DNA from: Pachypanchax playfairii
Taxonomy: Eukaryota; Chordata; Actinopteri; Cyprinodontiformes; Aplocheilidae
Direction of reading: 5' to 3'
Assembly (NCBI GenBank): GCA_006937955.1
Contig: SSNP01000341.1
Coordinates: 60,465-124,464, forward strand
Length of the DNA stretch: 64,000 nucleotides
Part shown: positions 33,405-42,217 of the stretch, piece after piece
Layout: every line of letters begins with the position of its first letter
Numbering within the stretch: position 1 is the stretch's first letter
Made by a program: the position numbers and the translations under genes
Notes under the pieces: model-generated
Database searches by the model: none
The model's input: the letters and a program-made list of their open reading frames with translations, nothing else
What the model was told of the DNA's origin: nothing

Positions 33405-33627
33405 CAGGGCTATTTAAATCCAGGCCTCAAGGGCCGGTGGCCTATACGTTTAAGAAATGTCTTTGCTCCAACCCAGCTGATTCAAATTTTCCAACTTCCT
33501 CCTCAGCATGGCAAAGTTCTGCAGAGGCCTGCTAACGAGCCATCATTTGATTCCAGTGTGTTGAATTAGGGAAAGACCTAAAACATACAGGATACTGGCC
33601 CTTGAGGCCTGGATTTGAATAGTCCTG
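33405..33627. mobile_element. hAT-like MITE, long inverted repeats
   Basis: Ends CAGGGCTATTTAAATCCAGG and CCTGGATTTGAATAGTCCTG are near-perfect complements, with CCTCAAGGGCC mirrored by GGCCCTTGAGG just inside. An exact 8-bp target duplication is not evident. Confidence 0.82.
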
Positions 33628-33630
33628 ATA

Positions 33631-34262
33631 TGCCGCTTTTCCCCCGACAGAACACGGTGCGGCTCGGTTCACTTTAGCCCCCTGCGGACCCTTTTCCACC
33701 GCCTTTCTTGGGTCTTAACCACGTTATTCCGGGCCAACCTGGCCTGTTTTTTCAGACCACCTCCTCGGTGGTCCGAAGCGGCCCAAAGCGGGCCCACCTG
33801 ATTGGTCCAGTAAACAGCTACCATTGACACGACTACCTACGTAGTGGTAGCCCCTGATTGGCCCGGCTGTGTGTGGTATTCACGTGGTGTGATACAGAAG
33901 CGCTCCCGCAAAAGGCTTTAAAAGAACTCCCAGCAACCATACAAATATTTTATTTTAAAATACAATTGACTTTGGACAGTGGCGACTTCCTCCACAAGAA
34001 CCAAAAATCAAACCAACCATAATGAACCACAGACAGAGTGCAAAGTACAAAAACACACGTATATCCACCATTGTTGTTGTTGTTTCACGCGCTGTGATGT
34101 CGCGGACAAAGACTTTTGCGCGCCACTTTTCATAGCCAGATGGGCACGCCCATATCCCCACTTACGTCCGCTTTATGTTTCCACCGCCTAAAGCGAGTTG
34201 ATCCGCGCTATACTGTACCACTCTCAAGCGCGCCGTTCTGATTTGTCGGTGGAAAAGGGGCA
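33631..34262. mobile_element. MITE with TGCCGCTTTTCC / GGAAAAGGGGCA ends
   Basis: The start TGCCGCTTTTCCCCCGACAG is mirrored imperfectly by TTGTCGGTGGAAAAGGGGCA at the end. It lies three bases from the hAT-like MITE. The interior is GC-rich without coding capacity. Confidence 0.65.
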
Positions 34263-34428
34263 ATATATAGTCTGTCCAGTGAATTCTGGATCTCCTCCCA
34301 CGTCCAAAAAACCTCCATGGGGAGGCAACCAGGATGCATCTTAACCAGATGCCTGAACCACCTCAGCTGACTCCTTCTGATACAGAGGATCAGCAACTGG
34401 ACTTGTTTGGACTCTCTCTCTCTCTATC

Positions 34429-34464
<36 letters not shown>

Positions 34465-34466
34465 AC
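34429..34466. repeat. (AT)n(GT)n microsatellite
   Basis: Alternating AT followed by GT directly at the 5' edge of the RLE-type LINE fragment. Confidence 0.95.
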
Positions 34467-35186
34467 CACCGGAACATAACTGAAGTGGCTGACCTCAAGA
34501 AATCCTACCAATGGCTGGAGAGAGCCGCCCTACAGGACACCACACAGGAGCAGGCTCTAAGAACCAGAGTGATAGAGGCCCAGATCTACCACACCAGACC
34601 AGACCCAAGGTGTAGGCTGTGCAAAGGGTCATCTGAGACAATCCAGCACATAACAGCAGGGTGTAAAATGCTGGCAGGGAAAGCGTACATGGAACGTCAT
34701 AACCAAGTGGCTGGCATAGTATACAGAAACATCTGTGGGGAGTATGGCCTGGAAACCCCAAGGTCAAAGTGGGAAACACCTCCAAAGGTGGTGGAGAACG
34801 ACCGAGCAAAGATCCTATGGGACTTCCAGATCCAGACAGACCAGATGGTAATGGCGAACCAACCGGACATTGTGGTGGTTGATAAAGAGCAGAGGAAAGC
34901 AGTTATGGTGGATGTGGCAATACCAAATGATGGCAACATCAGGAAGAAGGAACATGAGAAACTTGAGAAATACCAAGTTCTCAGAGAGGAGCTAGAGAAG
35001 ACTTGGAAGATGAAGGTGACAATAGTACCCGTGGTAATTGGAGCACTTGGGGCAGTAACCCCCAAACTGGAGGAATGGCTCCAGCAGATCCCTGGAAGAA
35101 CCTCAGACATCTCAGTCCAGAAAAGTGCAGTACTTGGAACAGCTAAAATACTGTGCAGGACCCTCAAGCTCCCAGGCCTCTGGTAG
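34465..35186 (+). pseudogene. RLE-type LINE, C-terminal zinc-finger and endonuclease region
   Basis: An open frame of about 240 codons without its own ATG carries EVADLKKSYQWLERA, then a CCHC finger in CRLCKGSSETIQHITAGC (34611-34664), and a restriction-like endonuclease core. The core is PD (34863-34868) with 14 residues before the next D (34911) in QPDIVVVDKEQRKAVMVDV. It ends LGTAKILCRTLKLPGLW and a stop at 35186. This arrangement, a finger followed by a C-terminal PD-(D/E)-type nuclease, is typical of RLE-bearing LINEs (R2/R4/Dong/NeSL-type groups). The RT domain is absent, so it is 5'-truncated. A second partial copy lies at 35270-35395 and a third, broken copy at 60398-62690. Confidence 0.88.
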
Positions 35187-35239
35187 AGGACCTGAGCTTG
35201 GAACGGGAAAAAACACCGCCCAAGTGGCAAGAGGAGAAT

Positions 35240-35269
<30 letters not shown>
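35240..35269. repeat. (TA)n microsatellite
   Basis: TA repeats followed by CACACA, between the two RLE fragments. Confidence 0.95.
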
Positions 35270-35271
<2 letters not shown>

Positions 35272-35390
35272 GCAGGGTGTAAAATGCTGGCAAGGAAAGC
35301 ATACATGGAACGTCATAACCAAGTGGCTGGCATAGTATACAGAAACATCTGTGCGGAGTATGGGCTGGAAACCCCAAGGTCAAAGTTCTG
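35270..35390 (+). pseudogene. RLE-type LINE, short repeat of the finger region
   Basis: TAGCKMLARKAYMERHNQVA and IVYRNICAEYGLETPRSK repeat the segment found at 34650-34770. It ends abruptly at PRSK, where the 69-bp array begins. Confidence 0.85.
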
Positions 35391-35550
35391 GTTCTGCTGA
35401 AGGTTTTTTCCTGTCCTCTCAGACCCCAGTGGGTCCAGATAGAACTCATCCTGGTTCTGGTTCTGCTGGAGGTTTCTTCCTGTCCTCTCAGACCCCAGTG
35501 GGTCCAGATAGAACTCATCCTGGTTCTGGTTCTGCTGGAGGTTTCTTCCT
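35389..35550 (+). repeat. 69-bp tandem array (about 2.3 units)
   Basis: GTTCTGCTG(A/G)AGGTTT(T/C)TTCC starts at 35391, 35460 and 35529, exactly 69 bp apart. The unit text (CTGGTTCTGCTGGAGGTTTC) is a familiar part of the 3' UTR of fish L2-type LINEs. Confidence 0.93.
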
Positions 35551-35750
35551 GCTCGGTATGGCGGATTGATTAAACCCAGTCAACTGGTTTAACTTGGGTA
35601 GGATTTTTTAAATTTCTGAATCTGATTATTATTTTTTGTATTTGATTGAAATGAATCTGGACTTTTGATGAATTAAAGTGTTTTGAAATGATTTTTGTTT
35701 TAAACCGGTGCTTTAAGAATAATATAGACTTGAATTCAATTCAATTGAAT
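35551..35750 (+). mobile_element. LINE 3' tail following the 69-bp array
   Basis: AATTAAAGTGTTTTGAAATG ... CCGGTGCTTTAAGAATAA ... GAATTCAATTCAATTGAATT parallels the tails at 29676-29745 and 49404-49478. Confidence 0.7.
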
Positions 35751-36824
35751 TAATAATGGGATGTTGTTAAAGTTCATGTGCGTGTAAAGACAAATATCCT
35801 GATACTTTTGACATGATATTGTAAGTTAATCAAAGCTGTTGCAGTAGCACATGCTGATCATTTGTTTGCACGGGACTCATGGGTTACTGTGAGAATGCCT
35901 TTTGTTTGTGGCATCACGAGGGGACACGCTTGATTTAAGCCTGGAAATATGGCTTTAATTCATGCTTTCACATTTCATTAGTTCCTGTTAGCAGGAACTG
36001 ATTGTTTCAAATATTCAGTATTATACTACGCTTTCTTGTGTACTTTACACAAATTTTCACCTAATAGTAACTTGGTGATGCCAACTTGTTTTCAGAGTAC
36101 AGCCCATGTGAGACCATTTTACACTGTGACACAAACTGAAAGGTCAGTTACAAAGAATCTTATCAGTTCATGTGGCACCATGTGAAATCTTCTCAGACAC
36201 CTGTTGTAAATTCTCAACAGTGATATTCTGTAAAAAAAAATTTTAAATCACATCGTTCTTAAAAGTGAAAAAGGAGTCGACCATGTCTAGAAAAGAATGT
36301 GGTGATGACAGAGGTTTGTAACTCATTAGGCACTTTTATTCAAACAAATCACAGCCCACTGTCAGCTGCTGTGGCTTCTGCAGTACTAACAAGATGTAAA
36401 ACACTAGTTTATGTCAAACTTTTAATACTTTAAAATGAGTGTATATGAGTGCATGAGCGAAGGTGTGTCTGTAAATGTTCAATCATGGTAGGATGTGCAG
36501 ACCACAGTACAGCGGTTCTTGCAGATACTCTTTCCACAGTTGGATCTAGCAGTTCTTCACCTGTTGGGACACAGTTCAGTCCTTCTCCTCATTCAGTTAA
36601 TCATCCCTGAATGCTGTGAGCCTGTCATCAAAGCAGATGTTAGCACTGATCTGTGCACGACACCGGGGCGTGGTAGCATAAACTATAACCAAGCATTTCA
36701 CGTCATTCCACATGCCATCAGGTGTTTCATGTCTTGAGCGGTGGGCATTTGATCAATTCATTTCTGGTTTCAAACAACTATTTCTAATTTTATCCACCAA
36801 TGTATTTTTGGTTTCAATGCAACT
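35751..36824. other. No recognisable gene
   Basis: Anonymous sequence without coding signature or structured repeat. Confidence 0.45.
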
Positions 36825-36825
36825 C

Positions 36826-37745
36826 AACTCAACTTTATTTATAAAGCACTTTATACACAACAAGTGTCGACCAAACTGCTGAACATTCGAGGTCCACATA
36901 AAATCCACAAATAATTTAGAACACTACAGCATGAGTAACCACATCAATCAGTATTAAAAGCCAGAGAAAAAAGGCGGATCTTAAAGAGTGTTTTAAAAAC
37001 TGAGATCAAGGAGGCCTGTCTAGTGTTGAGGGGCATCTGATTCCACAGCTTAGGTGCTACTACGGCAAAGACCAGATCACCTCTGAGCTAGGGCTGGGCA
37101 GTATCACGGTTTGAACAGAAAACTGGTGTTTATTTTGGTTATGATAGGAATTTTTCACATACTGCTATACTGATGAACAGCTGAGAAAACATCCAGAACG
37201 TTGGCAGTGGGAACATATTTCTGCGGGGACCGATTTCAGTGTTACATGCTAAGACCACACGATAATAATAAAGTTTTGAATGAAGAATGGCTGCTGGTGG
37301 TGGCTGTAACAGCGACTCACAGATTACTGACACAGAACAACTTATTCCAAAAAGAGGAGCCACGTCTGTAGTCTGGAATATCTGCAGTTTCAAAAACTCA
37401 GACATGGACCACAACACTTTTGCGGAAGTCGTTGGTGCTAATACTAGCAACTTAACTTAATTACTACCCCCTATTGGCAGGCATATTTTGAAGAAGCTGT
37501 GCAACATAAACATGGTACTGTGCATATGATAGTAAAATGGGTTATTTAAAGTCAATCTAATTCAGTAATAATTTACATATTAGAAGATCATGTGGGTAAC
37601 ATTGGTCGTGTAAAAATACTGTCAAATACCGTAAAACTGATATACTTAAGAAAAGAAACGTGTAAAAATTTTGCCATACTGCCCCGCCCGACTCTGAGCT
37701 TTAGTCTACTCTTTGGAATGACCAGTAGCTGCTAGTTATGATACC
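36826..37745 (-). pseudogene. LINE C-terminal relic interrupted by a MITE
   Basis: The minus strand reads RGDLVFAVVAPKLWNQMPLN, then TRQASLISVFKTLFKIRLFS and a stop, the usual C-terminal end of L2/Rex-type LINEs. The tail, near 36826-36860, is the complement of AGTGCTTTATAAATAAAGTTGAGTTGAG. The coding sequence is interrupted at 37090-37691 by a MITE. It resumes at 37692 with the duplicated CTCTGAGCT and continues toward 37745. Confidence 0.78.
37090..37691. mobile_element. hAT-like MITE with target-site duplication
   Basis: Ends AGGGCTGGGCAGTAT and ATACTGCCCCGCCCGA are imperfect complements. CTCTGAGCT occurs at both sides (37081-37089 and 37692-37700), consistent with the 8-bp duplications made by hAT transposases. 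It sits inside a LINE relic. Confidence 0.85.
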
Positions 37746-38150
37746 TTAAAAGACAAAAGTACTGTATAATATTAATAATATATATTTCATGGGTCCCATA
37801 GAGCTGAGAGACAAAATAACAATTACTGTTGGTCCTGATGCTTCTTATTTCACAGAATACACGTTTACCTTTGTATTTTCTATATCTGGTTGAATTGTAC
37901 ATTCAGATTTATCTTTAACAATAAAGAAACATTAACAGTAAAACACTGTTTAGAATATCACAGTTTTAACTGAAAAATCATTGCCAGTTTAAAGTGCATT
38001 ATTTCCTTAAATACTGACAAATAGCAATATTTAAAGGTCTGTGTTAATCACAGGCAGCTGGAATGTAATATAAAAATGCTTAAGCTGCCCTAAATTTATT
38101 AGAGCAAACAAAGTAATGCAGTATTGGCTATGACTCAAAACCCGTTTAAC
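37746..38150. other. No recognisable gene
   Basis: AT-rich anonymous sequence. Confidence 0.45.
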
Positions 38151-38158
38151 CTTGTGCC

Positions 38159-38448
38159 CAGGGCCGATTCTGGGCATGAGGCCATTGTCTAGGGTGCCCT
38201 CTGCTGGAGGGGGCGCCAAATTCTCTTTTTTTTTTTTTTTTTTTGGACAAACTGACACACCGTTGATTTCATGTAAAGAGCAAAATAAGTAATAAATAAA
38301 TAAATAATCTCTACTGTTCATTTTAGTATAAATAAATATTTTTTGCAATGCAATCCAGTTATTGAGTTATGTTGTTTCTGTTCTGGGCAGTAGGGGGCAC
38401 CAAAATCCTTTTTCGCCTAGGGCACCATGTAGCTCAGGGCCGGCCCTG
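38159..38448. mobile_element. hAT-like MITE with perfect 8-bp target duplication
   Basis: The element starts CAGGGCCGATTCTGGGCAT and ends CTCAGGGCCGGCCCTG. CTTGTGCC flanks both ends (38151-38158 and 38449-38456). The interior has a T run and short TAAA repeats. Confidence 0.92.
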
Positions 38449-38456
38449 CTTGTGCC

Positions 38457-39177
38457 TTCGGTTACAAATGTCAAGCGGAACGCATTCATTTCAAATTTAA
38501 ACTCACAAAATGCTCAAACAACAAAATGGAAATGCACAGTGTCCTGGAGCACGTACCATGTACATTCTTACAGTGACCAAATGGCAGCTACTTTGTGGCA
38601 GTTATACTGAACATTAATTTTATTAATAGACAAACTAATCACAATACAATCCAAGATGAGTTCAATGCTAAACACAGAGCAATGCATTTTTAGAACCTGC
38701 CTTCACTACATGAGAACTGACAATTAACGCCTTAACTAACCTGAAAAAGTGGGGGAAAAAATGGAGCAATGAGAAGACATGGCTCGTTGCTTTTCTTTCC
38801 AGAATGCGTCTTAACAATGGAGGTGGTCCGTCGCTAATGGTCCCCAGGTGCAACCTGGTTAAAAGAAAAGTTCGTGTCTACACAGTTCCACCTATAGGTC
38901 CCTTTTTCTCATAAGAATAAGTGTTAGTGTTCATAATATTACAAAATAAAATCAGATGCTCAGTTTTGTCAAAGGGTTAGGGTTAAAAAATAAAAAATAA
39001 AATGACAAACTCTTTTATACACATATAGAGTCACCCTATCTTGGAGATGCTACACATAATAAATAGTATTAAAAATAATTTAGTATAAGTAAAATTAAAG
39101 TCCGGCTTCTATCTTGCTTATCGGCAAGTGAATTTGCATATTAGTTAAATATTTAGTTTTCAAGCTAAATAATTGAA
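38457..39177. other. No recognisable gene
   Basis: Anonymous sequence. Confidence 0.45.
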
Positions 39178-39436
39178 ACTAGAAAAGTTCTCGGAGAGCG
39201 TAGACCTCCGCCAAGCAACACTTGGACGTATTGTAGAAAGTATCTATATCCGTATCCTTAAAAAAAAATTCTGGATCCAGACATTAATCTGGATCACCCC
39301 CAAAATCTAATCAATTGTTCCTTGGGTCATTTCTGCCCTTTCCTGAAAAATTCATCAAAATCCATCCATTAGTTTTTGAGTTATCCTGACAGACAAACAC
39401 TGATGAAAACATGACCTCCTTAGCAGAGGTATTTAA
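39178..39436. mobile_element. MITE-like fish repeat (CCTCCGCCAAGC / GCAGAGGT ends)
   Basis: AGACCTCCGCCAAGCAACAC at the left and ACATGACCTCCTTAGCAGAGGT at the right resemble a common fish repeat. TTCATCAAAATCCATCCATTAG in the middle matches the relic at 15380-15460. Confidence 0.6.
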
Positions 39437-39580
39437 TTTGCAAACTAAATATTTAGTTTGTAAATTAAATACTTAATTTTGAAAATAAATATTTAGTTTG
39501 TAAAAAAAAACATTTCACTTCAAATTAAATATTAAGCTTGCTAACTAAATATTTATTTAGTAAATGTAACATGTATAAAT
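39437..39580. repeat. AT-rich imperfect repeats of ACTAAATATTTAGTTTG
   Basis: Several partly palindromic copies of AACTAAATATTTAGTTT occur between 39140 and 39560. They are too degenerate for a clean unit. Confidence 0.6.
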
Positions 39581-40127
39581 AAATTAATAACAAGATGAAA
39601 ATATGCATTTAAAAAATGAACCTGTTACACAAAAAGAACCTTCTCCTAGCTTCACCCGGCTCTATGAGGCTGATCTGGCTTTCAAACACGAGAAGACACT
39701 TTTCCTCAGATTTATCACACTTTAACCAATCATGGTACCATGGAGATTTGCATAACTTTAATGCCTCTGCAGATCTGAAGCTCAGTCGGGTGTATACATT
39801 TTTAAAGGTGCAATACTCATCTTACACATTCTCTGTTTTTTAAATCTTACTTGTTAGTTCCGACTTGCTTGTGCCTTCAGCTGTGTATAAATCTAGTTCC
39901 TGTCACTTTAGCTCTGATCTCTGACTTTGAAAAACCTTCATCATCTTAAATGAAGCATTCAGTCAATGAACTAGGCTCTGTTCTTCTTGACTTAATAAAA
40001 TACAAACTGTGACTAACCTGCTTGAATTAATTCAGTTTTATTAACCATACTACTTTGTGATAAAAATACTGAAATTAATATTAATACTAAAAGTTACTTA
40101 TTAAAAATACACAATACACTGAATAAC
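39581..40127. other. No recognisable gene
   Basis: Anonymous sequence. Confidence 0.45.
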
Positions 40128-40131
40128 TTAA

Positions 40132-40608
40132 AGCAGAACTAAGTAAGTTTTTTCACCTCAATAAATGTTTTCTAGAGTCCCTGTGAGGGTAAACAAGGAC
40201 TTGGCGGGGTGATTCGTGGGTCCCTCCCCTCCCTCCGGGGTCTGTGTCCTGAAAGCAGCACTTGCAACTTTCAGTGGATCGGACCCGACTAATCTCGCGA
40301 GAACAAACCTGCTTTACGGCACTCACACTCACGTACATAAATACAAGCATGAAGCCCTTGCCGTTGTTAGCAACACCACCCTTAGGAGCGCAAAGATGAC
40401 AATAATACTCACCTGTCAAGACATTTTCTTGGTTTTGTTTTTCTTTCTTCTTGCAAAAGCGTTCTCTGCGCGTTGTTGTTGGGGGGGCGGCGGCGGGGTG
40501 GAGGGGGTGAGGGGGGATCTGCGGCGGCGGCGGGGGAACGTTACGACAGTGAGCTTTCACAGGGGACCAGTAGGGGGAGAGCGAGAGCAAAACTTACTTA
40601 GTTCTGCT
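40132..40608. mobile_element. TTAA-flanked MITE with GC-rich core
   Basis: Ends AGCAGAACTAAGTAAGTTTT and AAAACTTACTTAGTTCTGCT are perfect complements over 20 bp and are flanked by TTAA (40128-40131 and 40609-40612), as for Kolobok or piggyBac insertions. The interior has a G/C-rich stretch (40480-40545, GGCGGCGGCGGGG-type) and several CpG sites. Confidence 0.93.
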
Positions 40609-40612
40609 TTAA

Positions 40613-41120
40613 TTGAATAAAATATAATGATAAAACTTCATCGTCACATTGTGAAGTATGTGCATTACATTACTTTATATACCACAAATCCCATTTTTTC
40701 CAAAGACAGGCTAAATAATCAAAAATAGTGCTGTTAATTAAAACAAGTAATTAAATTATTAATTAAAATTAAAACAGTAAATAATAAAAGCTCTCTTCAA
40801 TTATTTTACTATGTTATTTACTTATCCATGATGAAAAAAATAGCTCTGAATGAACACATGAGCAGAAGCACTTGTGGTCTGGCTCAGAGAAATACATGTC
40901 TGGTGTGAACAGGTGAGCAGCTCCACAATGCTTTGCAGCCAGGCGTTAGTTCTTCTTCTACTCCTGGTCAGACAGGGTTTGCAGAACAACTGGTCTTGGT
41001 TTGGTCCCTTTAAATATGTTGCACGTGCTGCAGACCATGCCCTCCTCCAGGTTGCTGAACCTTCCACTCCACCACATTCAGACATTTTTGCACTGCAGAA
41101 ACTTTTCAACATTTTTTTAA
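40613..41120. other. No recognisable gene
   Basis: Anonymous sequence upstream of the 33-bp array. Confidence 0.4.
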
Positions 41121-41163
41121 ATGTCAGAAGAGTTTTCCATCCAGCCATTCATGTTGGAGCCAG

Positions 41164-41592
41164 AGTCTGAGCGAGAGGACAATGAAGACGAGTCCGAGCC
41201 TGAGCGAGAGGACAATGAAGACGAGTCCGAGCCTGAGCGAGAGGACAATGAAGACGAGTCCGACCCTGAGCGAGAAGACAATGAAGACGAGTCCGACCCT
41301 GAGCGAGAAGACAATGAAGACGAGTCCGACCCTGAGCGAGAAGACAATGAAGACGAATCCGACCCTGAGCGAGAAGACAATGAAGACGAGTCCGACCCTG
41401 AGCGAGAAGACAGTGAAGACGAGTCCGAGCCTGAGCGAGAGGACAGTGAAGACGAGTCCGACCCTGAGCGAGAGGACAATGAAGACGAGTCCGACCCTGA
41501 GCGAGAGGACAATGAAGACGAGTCCGAACCTGAGCGAGAGGACAATGAAGACGAGTCTCACCCTGAGCGAGAGGACAATGAAGACGATCAAC
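41164..41592 (+). repeat. 33-bp minisatellite (13 units), acidic in one frame
   Basis: The unit GAGCGAGAGGACAATGAAGA plus CGAGTCCGACCCT repeats at 33 bp with few variants (gaggac/gaagac, aatgaa/agtgaa, gagcct/gaccct). The forward frame 41121-41630 encodes the 11-residue repeat S(E/D)PERED(N/S)EDE and ends LVDTGGG-stop. Other frames on both strands are equally open because of the multiple-of-three unit. I therefore annotate a repeat, not a gene, but a real acidic coding segment cannot be excluded. Confidence 0.93.
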
Positions 41593-41865
41593 CTGATAAA
41601 CCGAGCCTTGTTGATACTGGTGGAGGTTAATGAAGAACTCCTCTGAAGCAAAAAAAAAAAAACCCTTTTGCCACAGATTCAGACACATTATTATTAAAAA
41701 TAAAACTTAACTACACACTTCAAAGCAGTTCTGATGCTGGGAGACGGTGTAAAGAGTTGTGTGGGTTAAACTGTTGGCCTGCAGACGTCCCGTTGTTCTG
41801 TAGAACGCTGGTACACACAAACTTTACAGTTATGTGCGCATCCTGTACGTCATGCACCCAGACAA

Positions 41866-41901
<36 letters not shown>
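41866..41901. repeat. (TA)n microsatellite
   Basis: Uninterrupted TATA run between the 33-bp array and the Gypsy element. Confidence 0.97.
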
Positions 41902-41903
<2 letters not shown>

Positions 41904-42217
41904 ATATGAAAGCTCTGATTCTCTTCTTTCTGATGATAAAAACCATTTTGTCATGCAACAACCACAACACTGACACTGAAGCCTTTTACACAGAAGCAAA
42001 GTCTTCAAGAGTTAACTTCCTACCTTTGATGCTTTCTACATGTAAAAACATTAATAATTTCCAGCAAGATGTTGGTCTCATTCTGTCTGTTACAGTTCCA
42101 GGGAATATAATCCAGTTGTCAGGATCTCAGCAGCTGGTGTTTGTGTTGCTCTCCTGACTAACTCTCATTGCAGGGCGTGGCAGCAGCTGCTGAGTGGCGA
42201 GATCGGCGGACTTCGCG

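Larger units (their letters stand above)
33245..34425. mobile_element. Old fish repeat split by two MITEs
   Basis: CCATCCATCTATCCGTCCAT ... TCCAGCTCCTCCTGGGGGATCC (33245-33400) and GTCTGTCCAGTGAATTCTGG ... CAACCAGGATGCATCTTAAC ... CAGCAACTGG (34268-34400) are successive parts of a common fish dispersed repeat. Between them lie MITEs at 33405-33627 and 33631-34262. Confidence 0.65.
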
